A DNA stretch of 57,717 bases from Candidatus Omnitrophota bacterium (GTDB lineage Bacteria > Omnitrophota > Gorgyraeia > Duberdicusellales > Duberdicusellaceae): positions 1 to 57,717 of the forward strand of contig JAFGCB010000039.1 of the NCBI GenBank assembly GCA_016932855.1. Direction: 5' to 3'. The translations under genes and the position numbers were made by a program. Below are positions 49,111 to 56,780 of the stretch, piece after piece (the first letter of the stretch is position 1; each line of letters opens with the position of its first letter). The notes under the pieces were generated by a model, which saw only the letters and a program-made list of their open reading frames with translations, did not search any database and was not told the origin of the DNA.

Positions 49111-50628
49111 ATGGATTTTAAAGTGCAATTGATCCGGAATGCGGAAAATTATCCCGATAAGCCCGCGGTTATTTTCGAACAAAGCTCTATAAGCTTCTGT
49201 GAGCTTAAAGAAGGCTCCTTTAAATTCGCCAACCATCTTGTAACTTCCGGCATTAAGAAACTAGATAAAATAACGGTATTTCTTCCTAATAATCTTGAAG
49301 CGGTTTTAAGTTATTTAGGAGTTTTAAGCATGGGGGCAGCTATTGTTCCTCTGGATTTTATGCTTACCCAAGAAGAGATTATTCATTTTATAAACCACAG
49401 CGAAAGTAAAGTCTTAATTACCCAGCCTAAAAAAAGCATTGATTTAATGCAGGTCAAAAGCAGTTGTCCTGGATTGCGGCAGATAATTGTCTGTAAGGAA
49501 AAAATAGATGGTTTTTTGTTTTGGCAGGAAGTCTTAGAAAGAAGCAGTACAGATGCACCTTCTTTATCTTCCAGGCCCGGGGACTTATCTTCGATTTTCT
49601 ATACCTCCGGGTCAACCGGACATCCCAAGGGGGTCATGCTTACCTATAAACATTTCGATAACCCGGTCCGCTCCATGGATTATTTTTTAGATTTAACCAA
49701 CCAGGATATAATTTTATGCGCCGGACTTCCTTTTTCTCATGTTGGCGGGTTTGACTATCTTCTGGTCATGCTTCATTTAGGTTCTTCAATGGTGCTTATG
49801 GAGAGGTTCCAGCCTTTAGAGCTTTTAAAGAATATAGAAAAATTCAAAGTTACTTTCTTATGGATGGTCCCTTCGTTATATATAGCCATAGTATCGCTGA
49901 AAGAATACGATAAGTTTGACCTTTTAAGCCTGCGTTACGTTATTGTTTTTGGAGCTCCTTCTTCGCCGGTCCTTCTTAAAAGGTTTCATACCATGTGTCC
50001 GAACGCCCATTTCATTAACGGCTGGGGCATGACTGAAACCGCAGCGCCCAACTGCTATCTGCCGCCGGGGATAGATACGATAGAAAGTATTGGAAAATTT
50101 ACGCCCGGCCTTGAAGCAAAAATCGTTGACGAGCAGGGAAAAACCCTGTCCGCAGGACAGCAAGGCGAGTTGTGGGTAAAGGGCGAAGCGGTAATGGCCG
50201 GTTATTACAAGGAGCCGGGCTTAACAGCCGAAGTCTTAACCGAGGACGACTGGCTTAAAACAGGAGATATAGCTAAATTCGATGAACAGGGGCTCTGCTA
50301 TATCGTGGGCAGAAAAAAGGATATGATTAAAGTTTCCGGAGAGATCGTCTTCTCCGCGGAAGTAGAGGAGAAGATACACCGCCATCCCAAAGTTAAAGAA
50401 GTCGGCGTAATCGGAGTAGCTGACAGATTGCGGGGAGAGGTGCCCAAGGCATTTATTGTGCCGAAAGAGGGAGAGTCTATCGAGGTTGAAGAGATGCGGC
50501 AGTTCCTTAAAGAGCATTTAGCGCACTTCAAGTTGCCTCATTATTTTGAGTTCTTAAGCGAGTTGCCTAAGAATAGGGCGGGAAAAATTGATAAACATTT
50601 CCTCCGTAAGGCGGGGGGGCAAAATTAA
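49111..50628 (+). CDS. AMP-dependent acyl/aryl-CoA ligase (ANL superfamily)
   Basis: A 505-residue adenylating enzyme, class I acyl-CoA synthetase. P-loop YTSGSTGHPKG (164-174), GWGMTETA, YKEPGLTAE, and LKTGDIAKFDEQG with GRKKDMIKVSGE. NRAGKIDK near the C-terminus carries the catalytic lysine. The order and length are those of CoA ligases for medium-chain or aromatic acids. It may activate a starter acid for the ketosynthases; type II systems in Gram-negative bacteria also carry such a ligase. An AGGAG site precedes the ATG. Confidence 0.92.
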   Translation: MDFKVQLIRNAENYPDKPAVIFEQSSISFCELKEGSFKFANHLVTSGIKKLDKITVFLPNNLEAVLSYLGVLSMGAAIVPLDFMLTQEEIIHFINHSESKVLITQPKKSIDLMQVKSSCPGLRQIIVCKEKIDGFLFWQEVLERSSTDAPSLSSRPGDLSSIFYTSGSTGHPKGVMLTYKHFDNPVRSMDYFLDLTNQDIILCAGLPFSHVGGFDYLLVMLHLGSSMVLMERFQPLELLKNIEKFKVTFLWMVPSLYIAIVSLKEYDKFDLLSLRYVIVFGAPSSPVLLKRFHTMCPNAHFINGWGMTETAAPNCYLPPGIDTIESIGKFTPGLEAKIVDEQGKTLSAGQQGELWVKGEAVMAGYYKEPGLTAEVLTEDDWLKTGDIAKFDEQGLCYIVGRKKDMIKVSGEIVFSAEVEEKIHRHPKVKEVGVIGVADRLRGEVPKAFIVPKEGESIEVEEMRQFLKEHLAHFKLPHYFEFLSELPKNRAGKIDKHFLRKAGGQN

Positions 50629-50641
50629 AAGGAGAAGCCTT

Positions 50642-51409
50642 ATGATGCAGCGCCAGATTCATTTAAAACCCCAGGATTTACTTTTTTCTTTGCAGTTTAA
50701 GCCGGGAGATTTCGGGAGCATCGCTTTGGTGAGCGGCCAGGTGCATAGGGCTAAGATGTGTCTGGAAAGATTAGAAAACCCGGTTAAGAACTTTACTTTC
50801 TTAGGATATACTTTTTGGACCGGATTTTATAAAGGCAAAAAAATTACCGTAGGTAACGGCGGCTTCTACGCTCCTGACTCGGCCTTTGTTACCGAGCTTC
50901 TATGCGCGGGAGGGATTGATTCTTTAATCCGCCTTGGTTCATGCGGGGCCCTTCGTGAGGATATTAGCGTGGGAGATTACATTCTTGCTGCAAGCATTAT
51001 CCGGGGAGACGGGGCTACCCGCTATTACGTTGATGGCGATTTTACATCACGCGTGGATGAAAACTTGAATTCAGTTTTAGAGGAGGCTTTTAGAGATGCC
51101 GGCAATCTCCATAAGGGCGGTGTCTGGAGTACTGATGCTTTATTTAGAGAAACCAGAGAAATCGTGAATTCCTATATTGCCAAAGGAGCGATTGCAGTCG
51201 ATATGGTAACTTCTCCTTTTGTCACCCTTGCTAATCTTTACAATAAAAAAGCAGCAGCTATTCTTGCGGTGTCGGATAATCTTATAACCGGCCAATTGGG
51301 TTTTGCCGATTATAGATTCTTTGAGGCAGAAATGAAAATGACTGATTTGGCCTTTAGGGTTATTGATGATATAAACGTTGTCCCGGAGCACGAAAAGAAA
51401 CAGGCATAA
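50642..51409 (+). CDS. Nucleoside phosphorylase / 5'-methylthioadenosine-SAH nucleosidase-like protein
   Basis: A 255-residue member of the nucleoside phosphorylase-I superfamily (uridine phosphorylase, PNP, MTA/SAH nucleosidase). GNGGFYAPDSAFVTELLCAGGIDSLIRLGSCGALRE is the N-terminal ribose- and phosphate-site region, VGDYILAASIIRGDGATRYY follows, and AIAVDMVTSPFVTLA with the VSDNL tail marks the purine-site loop. Uridine phosphorylase is the closest style; the usual ME.E is replaced by VDMVTS. In a biosynthetic operon with a methyltransferase it could recycle SAH. The start with AAAAGGAG is preferred over an earlier in-frame ATG. Confidence 0.82.
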   Translation: MMQRQIHLKPQDLLFSLQFKPGDFGSIALVSGQVHRAKMCLERLENPVKNFTFLGYTFWTGFYKGKKITVGNGGFYAPDSAFVTELLCAGGIDSLIRLGSCGALREDISVGDYILAASIIRGDGATRYYVDGDFTSRVDENLNSVLEEAFRDAGNLHKGGVWSTDALFRETREIVNSYIAKGAIAVDMVTSPFVTLANLYNKKAAAILAVSDNLITGQLGFADYRFFEAEMKMTDLAFRVIDDINVVPEHEKKQA

Positions 51410-51435
51410 GTCCGGATTTTCAAACAGGAGCGGTT

Positions 51436-51723
51436 ATGGATATTAAATGGGAAACAAAGACCAAAGAGGTATTCGATAAGATAATTAACGATCTTCCTCA
51501 ATTTCATAAAAGCATTGCCCAGCAGCTGGTAAAGGAAAGATCAGAGCAATTAGCCCTTAAGCGTAATTCCCAATTCGTTGAAGACAGGGATTTAATAACG
51601 GCTTTTTTTCGGGAAGTCCCCCCGGCATTTAAGGATATGATGAAGAGAAAGTTTGATCATCTAAATATAGACTATTCAGGATTTGTTAGCGATGAGGAAG
51701 TTGGTTGCGAAAATAGCGGTTAA
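51436..51723 (+). CDS. Small PCP_red-like domain protein (light-independent protochlorophyllide reductase C-terminal-like)
   Basis: A 95-residue protein with a helical pattern, W-x-x-x-x-x-x-x-x-x-x-x-x-x-L-P-x-F-x-x-x-x-A, that resembles the PCP_red domain of protochlorophyllide reductase subunit B, a domain also found alone in non-photosynthetic anaerobes. SIAQQLVKERSEQLALKRNS is the central helix. No chlorophyll genes are in the window. The identity is suggested by pattern and length only. It has an AGGAG site and its end overlaps the next gene by 32 bp. Confidence 0.5.
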   Translation: MDIKWETKTKEVFDKIINDLPQFHKSIAQQLVKERSEQLALKRNSQFVEDRDLITAFFREVPPAFKDMMKRKFDHLNIDYSGFVSDEEVGCENSG

Positions 51724-52135
51724 AGGCGAAGCCCGGCAAATCTTTAGTGAAGTTGCTAAATGGCAGGATTCTTCATGGTGGCCCGATATACCTATGAAGT
51801 TTACCAGGCTTAAAAGCGATAATAAGGAAAGCCAGATTTATTTGCAAGAGGCAAAGGTCCCTCTAGGCCCCAAATGGCGTACTAAAATCGGCCTTATCGA
51901 TAGAGAAAATCTACTTACCAGAAGGTATTTTCTTGACGGTATTTTTCAAGGGGGCTTTGAAGAGGTTTATCTGGAAAATAAAGACAGCTATATAGAGGTA
52001 ATCTATAACTTCTATTACCAAATAAATAGTTTTTTGACGAATTTTTTATGGGTGGGTGTTTTTAAGTATCTGCATAACAGAAATATAAATAGGATATTGA
52101 ATTCTTTAAAAAAATACATGGAAGCAAAATCATGA
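51692..52135 (+). CDS. SRPBCC (START/Bet v1-like) protein, possible polyketide cyclase
   Basis: A 147-residue protein with the SRPBCC fold outline: an N-terminal beta strand with VKGEARQIFSEVAKWQDSSWWPD, two central strands, and a long C-terminal helix (NRNINRILNSLKKYMEA). The W-x-x-W-W-P turn is typical of START-like ligand-binding proteins. Members include type II polyketide aromatases/cyclases, and its position beside ketosynthase genes makes that role plausible. The ATG inside the previous gene is chosen; an earlier TTG lacks support. It overlaps the next gene by four bases. Confidence 0.7.
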   Translation: MRKLVAKIAVKGEARQIFSEVAKWQDSSWWPDIPMKFTRLKSDNKESQIYLQEAKVPLGPKWRTKIGLIDRENLLTRRYFLDGIFQGGFEEVYLENKDSYIEVIYNFYYQINSFLTNFLWVGVFKYLHNRNINRILNSLKKYMEAKS

Positions 52136-53127
52136 AGTCCGCGGTAATAGGATGTGGGGCCATCGGAGGATTGTTTCTGGGGTATTTGAGTTCACAAGGC
52201 AGCGACATTCGGGGAATTGTCAGAGATTACCAGGTTCAGCCTCTTTCAGAGAAAGGTTTAGGTATTGAAGACCCGGCGGGAAAAAGCTTTTATAAGGTAA
52301 AGGTCGATACAAAGCTTAAGAGTAAGGTTGATTTTGCTGTTTTTGCCACAAAGATTAATGATTTGGAAAAAGCTTTTTCTGAAAATATCGAATTTTTAAA
52401 AGAAGCCGTGATTTTAACTACTCAAAACGGCATAGAAGCCGATTATATTCTCGGTAAATATTTGCCCCCGGAGCGCATCCTGACCGGGGTTGTGATGTTC
52501 GGCTCGACTTTCTATCCTCCTAATAATATTGTGTACAATTTCGGGGGAGATTTAATTTTGGGCAATCTCTTGGGAGCCGAAACAGAGATGTTTTCCGATA
52601 TAAAAGAGCTTTTGAAAACGTCTTTTACTATAAGAGAAGAGCCCAATATAAAAGGCGCCAAATACTTAAAGGTATTTCTTAATCTTAATAATTGCATTCC
52701 TGCAGTCCTCGGCCTTTCCATGCAGGAGACCTTTTCTAATTTGGATATTTCGGAACTCGCGATTAAATTAAACAGAGAAGCCTACAGGGTTGTAAAAGAA
52801 AGCAACATAGAGCTTGAGAGTCTGCCTACTTATCCCAGAGAGCGCCTGGAAGGTTTGGTTTCCATGAATACAAAAGAAGCTTCAAAGGTATTGTCCGGGG
52901 TCATGACTTCATTAAGCGATAAGCCTTTGTATGGCTCAATTCTGCAGAGCATAAAAAGAGGAAAGAAGTCCGAGGTTGATTATATAAACGGCCAGATTGT
53001 AAAGCTGGCTCAGGAAAACCGGCTTAAAGCCGACCTCAACAGGAAAATAGTTGAGGCAGTGCACAGGGTGGAAGATACCGGGAGATTTATTGCTTCCGGA
53101 GAGCTTTTGGAATACATGAATAATTAA
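52132..53127 (+). CDS. Ketopantoate reductase (PanE/ApbA)-like dehydrogenase
   Basis: A 331-residue NAD(P)-dependent dehydrogenase. SAVIGCGAIGGLFLGYLSSQ is the Rossmann dinucleotide site, VDFAVFATKINDLEKA and LTTQNGIEADYILG follow the ApbA pattern, and the C-terminal domain has LKVFLNLNNCIPAVLG with the catalytic Lys/Asn region and TSLSDKPLYGSI. True PanE function would be pantothenate synthesis. Within this operon it may instead reduce a keto group, as no SDR ketoreductase is present. Assignment of substrate is open. It overlaps the SRPBCC gene by four bases. Confidence 0.85.
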   Translation: MKSAVIGCGAIGGLFLGYLSSQGSDIRGIVRDYQVQPLSEKGLGIEDPAGKSFYKVKVDTKLKSKVDFAVFATKINDLEKAFSENIEFLKEAVILTTQNGIEADYILGKYLPPERILTGVVMFGSTFYPPNNIVYNFGGDLILGNLLGAETEMFSDIKELLKTSFTIREEPNIKGAKYLKVFLNLNNCIPAVLGLSMQETFSNLDISELAIKLNREAYRVVKESNIELESLPTYPRERLEGLVSMNTKEASKVLSGVMTSLSDKPLYGSILQSIKRGKKSEVDYINGQIVKLAQENRLKADLNRKIVEAVHRVEDTGRFIASGELLEYMNN

Positions 53128-53145
53128 ACTACAAAGGAGTATGTT

Positions 53146-53751
53146 TTGGATAAAAAAGAATGCCCGGTACCAAGAGTAAAGTTTCCCAGGCTGAAGCTTA
53201 CGGTTATTAAAAAAGAAGGTTACTGCTATCACAATTACGATGTTGGCGATGAGCTTATTTTAGATGATTTCACCCATCCTCCCAAAGATTTTTGCTTAGG
53301 CCTTGCCAAGTCGGCATTTTCTTGTCTTTACGCCCTGACTTTCGGGGCAAGTTTCGGCTTTATGGAGAATACCAAGTCAATTAATACGACTTGTCCTGAT
53401 AATGCCAAGCTCAGTTTTAAAATAGAGGTCCTTGATGATAAGGGCAAAGTGACTTTCCTGCCTCAAAAAGAAAAGCCTAAAGGACCTAATCCCAAGACAT
53501 TTGAGATAGAGGTCGAAGAAGTAAGAGGCTATTGTCACTACGGCTATAAAAAGGGCGATATTTTTAAGGTAAAGGGGTTAAAGACACCCGAGGGTTTTTG
53601 CGGGGCAGCCTATAGTGTTTTATTTCCGGTTTTATTCGCTTTGAATTTCGGGGCCAGTTTTTCTTTTGAAAAAGACCCTGATTGCAAGACCGGCACAGCC
53701 TGTCCTGATAACGGGTATATTAAATTTAAAGTAAGGCGGTTAGAACAATGA
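53146..53751 (+). CDS. Tandem TIGR04076-like domain protein
   Basis: A 201-residue protein of two copies of one roughly 90-residue module, spaced by a KPKGPNPK linker. Each copy has GYC-x-(H/Y)-x-Y, a VGDEL/KGDIF step, an FC-G-x-A-x-S helix, LTFGASFGF or LNFGASFSF, and TCPDN or ACPDN near the end. This matches TIGR04076 proteins, which are normally single and of unknown function. The conserved Cys/His pairs could bind metal. Start at TTG is chosen for AAGGAG 6 nt upstream; an out-of-frame ATG lies between. It overlaps the KS gene by four bases. Confidence 0.78.
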   Translation: MDKKECPVPRVKFPRLKLTVIKKEGYCYHNYDVGDELILDDFTHPPKDFCLGLAKSAFSCLYALTFGASFGFMENTKSINTTCPDNAKLSFKIEVLDDKGKVTFLPQKEKPKGPNPKTFEIEVEEVRGYCHYGYKKGDIFKVKGLKTPEGFCGAAYSVLFPVLFALNFGASFSFEKDPDCKTGTACPDNGYIKFKVRRLEQ

Positions 53752-55019
53752 AGAAGAGAGTTGTAATTACCGGAGTCGGGATTGTCTGCGGGGCAGGAGA
53801 AGACAAAGAAATATTCTATGAAAATTTAATCGAGGGCCGTCCTTTTATCGAGAAGGTTGAGAATTTCGACGTAAGCCTGTTTAATTCCAAGATCGCTTCC
53901 CAGGATCTGGAATTCGACCCTTTAAAGTATGGTATAAAAGAACACAATCGCATGGACAGGTACGTTCAAATATCGATTGCCGCCGCAAAACAGGCAATGG
54001 AGGATTCCAAGATCGATTTTAAGAAGATAAGCAGCCGCAGGTGCGGGGTGGTATTATCTAACGCTATTTGCGGGACGCGTTTTATGGAAGAGGAGTTTTT
54101 GTTTGTCACTGACTGGGGTAAAAATCCCATAGATTCGCGAAAGGGCCGCCCCTATCTTTATGATGCCTCTATGTTTAATACTCCCAGCGCGGAAATTTCA
54201 GCCCTTTATCATACCCAGGGGATTAATTGTACCATATCAACAGGGTGCACTGCCGGCACGGATTCTTTGGGGTTTGCTTTCGAGCTTATAAGCGAAGGCC
54301 GCCAGGATCTCATTATCGCCGGAGCGGGAGAAGCGCCCATAACCCCTATTACCTTCGCAGCTTTTGATGTGGTAAATGTCTTATCTAAAAGAAACGATGA
54401 GCCTTGCAAGGCTTCGCGGCCTTTCGATAATAAAAGGGATGGTTTTGTAATTTCGGAAGGAGCGGGCATATTAATCCTGGAAGAGCTCGATCATGCCAAG
54501 AAAAGAGGAGCGAATATTTATGCCGAGGTTGTCGGATACGGCACAAGCTGCAACGCCTATCACATGACTGATTTGCCTGAAGACGGCCGGCCCATGCAGA
54601 GGTGCATAGAAGAAGCTATGTTTGATGCCGGTATAAAAAGTAGGGACATCTCCTACATAAACGCCCACGGTTCGTCTACCAGGCAAAACGACGCATTTGA
54701 AACCGACGCCTACAAGAAATCCTTAAAAGAAGACGCTTATAAAATTCCCATTAGCTCCATTAAATCCATGATCGGCCACCCTTTAGCCGCGGCAAACGCC
54801 GTGGAGACTGTTCTATGTTGCATGATATTTAAGAAGGGTTATTTACCTCCTACCATAAATCAGGAAGAGCCTGATCCCCGCTGCGATTTAGATTATATCC
54901 CCAATAAAAAGAGAGAACTTATGCCCGAATACATTTTAAAAACCTCCAGCGGTTTTTCAGGGATTCATTCCTCGATTATATTTAAACGCTGGAAGCAAGA
55001 AACTAAAAATAAAGAATAA
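53748..55019 (+). CDS. Beta-ketoacyl-ACP synthase (ketosynthase alpha)
   Basis: A 423-residue FabF/KAS-II-like condensing enzyme with all catalytic residues. Cys167 in STGCTAGTDS, His307 in NAHGSSTRQND and His344 in MIGHPLAA are in the expected order. RVVITGVGIVCGAG is the N-terminal signature, and EGAGILILEE, GYGTSCNAYHMTDLP and SSGFSGIHSS fit the family. It is followed 38 bp later by a related protein that lacks these residues. The pair is the KSalpha/KSbeta layout of type II polyketide synthases; a FabF role in fatty acids is the alternative. Confidence 0.92.
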   Translation: MKKRVVITGVGIVCGAGEDKEIFYENLIEGRPFIEKVENFDVSLFNSKIASQDLEFDPLKYGIKEHNRMDRYVQISIAAAKQAMEDSKIDFKKISSRRCGVVLSNAICGTRFMEEEFLFVTDWGKNPIDSRKGRPYLYDASMFNTPSAEISALYHTQGINCTISTGCTAGTDSLGFAFELISEGRQDLIIAGAGEAPITPITFAAFDVVNVLSKRNDEPCKASRPFDNKRDGFVISEGAGILILEELDHAKKRGANIYAEVVGYGTSCNAYHMTDLPEDGRPMQRCIEEAMFDAGIKSRDISYINAHGSSTRQNDAFETDAYKKSLKEDAYKIPISSIKSMIGHPLAAANAVETVLCCMIFKKGYLPPTINQEEPDPRCDLDYIPNKKRELMPEYILKTSSGFSGIHSSIIFKRWKQETKNKE

Positions 55020-55057
55020 AACATTAACAAGAAAATTTTTAATGAAGAGGAGCAAAA

Positions 55058-56290
55058 ATGGATAGGATTGCAATAACAGGCATTGGCGTTGTCTCGGCTG
55101 CGGGTTTAAAGAAAGAGACTTTCTGGGCCCACTTAAAGAGAGGCGCAAGTTGTATTGACCCGATTAGCCGGTTCGATTCTTCTTTGTACGCGTCGCGCAT
55201 TGCCGGCCAGGTCCACCAGCTTGACTGCTTCAGCCATCTTAAGAGCAGGCTTATAAAGAAGATCGATGTTTTTTCCCATATGGCTCTGGTGGCCAGCGAG
55301 CAGGCGCTTAAGGATTCAAATATAAACCTTCAAGATATTGATAAGGAAAAAGTAGGAGTCTTTATGGGTAATGCTTTAGGAGGCTGGCTTTTCGCCGAGA
55401 CAGAACTTCGCGATATGTATATAGAAGGAAGAGAAGGGGTCTCCCCCTATATGGCCTCTGCCTGGTTTCCGGCAGCGCCCCAAGGTCAGATTACCATATA
55501 TTACGGATTTAAAGGTTACAGCAAGACTGTGGTTGCTGATAAAGCTTCGTCAGCCCTTGCTTTATGGTATGCCGGCAAGACCCTGTCCGCAGGAAAAAAT
55601 GAATTTGTCCTTGCCGGAGGAATGGAGGCACCGATTACTCCCTACGCCCTTCTTTGCGCCAATACCTACGGGGCCCTTTCCCGCAACAACCTTAACCCGC
55701 GTTCTGCCTACAGGCCATATGACTTATACCGGGACGGTTTTGTTTTAGGAGAAGGTTCAGGCATAGTTGTCTTGGAAAAGGAATCCCGGGCCAGGCAGAG
55801 AGGCGCGACGGTTTATGGCTTTATAAAGGGAATAGGTTTTTCCTCCGACGGCTTTCATTATTCAAAATACCGCCCTAATTCGGACAATCTGGAATACGCC
55901 ATAGAAGAAGCCTTAAAAGATGCGGGGTGGGCTAAAAAAGAAGTTGACTATATCTGTCTGGACGGCGAAGCCACAGAGCTGGGAGATTATCTGGAAACTC
56001 AGGCCCTTAAGAATGTATTCGGAAAAGAGATAAAAGATATTTCATTAAGCGCGCCTAAAAGCATGTACGGAAACCTGCTGGGAGCCCAGACTTCTTTGGA
56101 TTTGATTTCTACGATTCTGTCTATGGAAAACAATCTGGTTCTGCCGACAATTAATTACGAAGTAGGGGATCCTTTATGTGATTTAGACTATACTCCCAAT
56201 AAAGCCATAAGCCGCCGGATCAGGAAATCTCTTATTGTTGCCAGGGGCAGAGGCGGGATTAATGTGATTTTAGCCGTAGAGAAAGAGTAA
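55058..56290 (+). CDS. Ketosynthase-like protein lacking catalytic residues (chain-length factor, KSbeta)
   Basis: A 410-residue thiolase-fold protein homologous along its whole length to the gene before it. At the catalytic Cys it has Lys162 (VADKASSAL), at the first His Asp302 (LDGEAT) and at the second His Asn339 (YGNLLGA). The structural segments ITGIGVVSAAG, EGSGIVVLEKESRA, ETQALKNVFG and LPTINYEVGDPLCDLDY are kept. This loss of all three residues next to an intact ketosynthase is the mark of a chain-length factor. The AGGAG site is strong. It would form a heterodimer with the KSalpha. Confidence 0.88.
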   Translation: MDRIAITGIGVVSAAGLKKETFWAHLKRGASCIDPISRFDSSLYASRIAGQVHQLDCFSHLKSRLIKKIDVFSHMALVASEQALKDSNINLQDIDKEKVGVFMGNALGGWLFAETELRDMYIEGREGVSPYMASAWFPAAPQGQITIYYGFKGYSKTVVADKASSALALWYAGKTLSAGKNEFVLAGGMEAPITPYALLCANTYGALSRNNLNPRSAYRPYDLYRDGFVLGEGSGIVVLEKESRARQRGATVYGFIKGIGFSSDGFHYSKYRPNSDNLEYAIEEALKDAGWAKKEVDYICLDGEATELGDYLETQALKNVFGKEIKDISLSAPKSMYGNLLGAQTSLDLISTILSMENNLVLPTINYEVGDPLCDLDYTPNKAISRRIRKSLIVARGRGGINVILAVEKE

Positions 56291-56341
56291 TCAAATGAGG
56301 ACACAATTTATGGAGGCGGAGCCGAGATAAGTTGTCTGTCC

Positions 56342-56402
56342 GAATTTGACCCCCCGCCACTTTTAGAGAGTACTGTGGGAATAAAAGTGGGGGGGGTCAA
56401 AT
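56342..56402. repeat. Palindrome with GACCCCCC arms between KSbeta and ACP genes
   Basis: ATTTGACCCCCCGCCACTTT and AAAGTGGGGGGGGTCAAAT form a stem of about 20 bp around a GAGAGTACTGTGGGAA-type loop. It breaks the otherwise tight operon. Its arms differ in sequence from the ACGCTTCTATTT palindromes but share their size and design. Confidence 0.75.
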
Positions 56403-56403
56403 C

Positions 56404-56453
56404 GCGCACACGACTTACGTTCGCTCACTTCGTTCGTTCCGTAAGTCACGCGC
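56404..56453. repeat. Hairpin GACTTACG...CGTAAGTC
   Basis: GCGC, GACTTACG, a TTCGCTCACTTCGTTCGTTC centre, CGTAAGTC and GCGC. The stem lies 18 nt before the ACP start codon and ends just before its Shine-Dalgarno site. It is part of the same inserted palindromic block. Confidence 0.65.
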
Positions 56454-56471
56454 TCATTAAAGGAGGTGCAT

Positions 56472-56705
56472 ATGGATATAAAGGAGCAGGTTATGGATTT
56501 AATCGCCCGGACTTTGGAGGTGTCTAAAGACGAACTGAGCGAGACTGAGAAGTTGTATGATTCCATCGGAGTAGATTCTACGGAGATGGTTGAAATGGTT
56601 GTCGCTTTAAATAAGCATTTCGGGGTTAAAATCGAAACAAACGAAGTGACCAAATACTCTACGCCTCTGCAGATTGTAGAGAGCGTTCAGACAAAGAAAC
56701 AGTGA
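56472..56705 (+). CDS. Acyl carrier protein
   Basis: A 77-residue four-helix carrier protein. Ser36 in GVDSTEMVE is the 4'-phosphopantetheine site. The acidic helix II (STEMVEMVVAL) and length match ACPs of fatty acid and type II polyketide systems. It directly follows the KSbeta gene in direction and has an AAAGGAGG site before the ATG, preferred to an in-frame GTG inside that site. Its neighbours argue for a dedicated polyketide ACP. Confidence 0.93.
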   Translation: MDIKEQVMDLIARTLEVSKDELSETEKLYDSIGVDSTEMVEMVVALNKHFGVKIETNEVTKYSTPLQIVESVQTKKQ

Positions 56706-56780
56706 TGCAGGCTAAGGAGTTAAGAGTTAAGGCTGCGGAGAAATGTATTTTAGTCTTTGGTCTTGTGTCTAATATTAAAG

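Noticed and set aside
53748-56290. Aryl polyene cluster
   Set aside because: A KS pair, ACP and ligase also occur there, but the thioesterase, dehydratase and 3-ketoacyl reductase set typical of aryl polyene loci is absent from the window.
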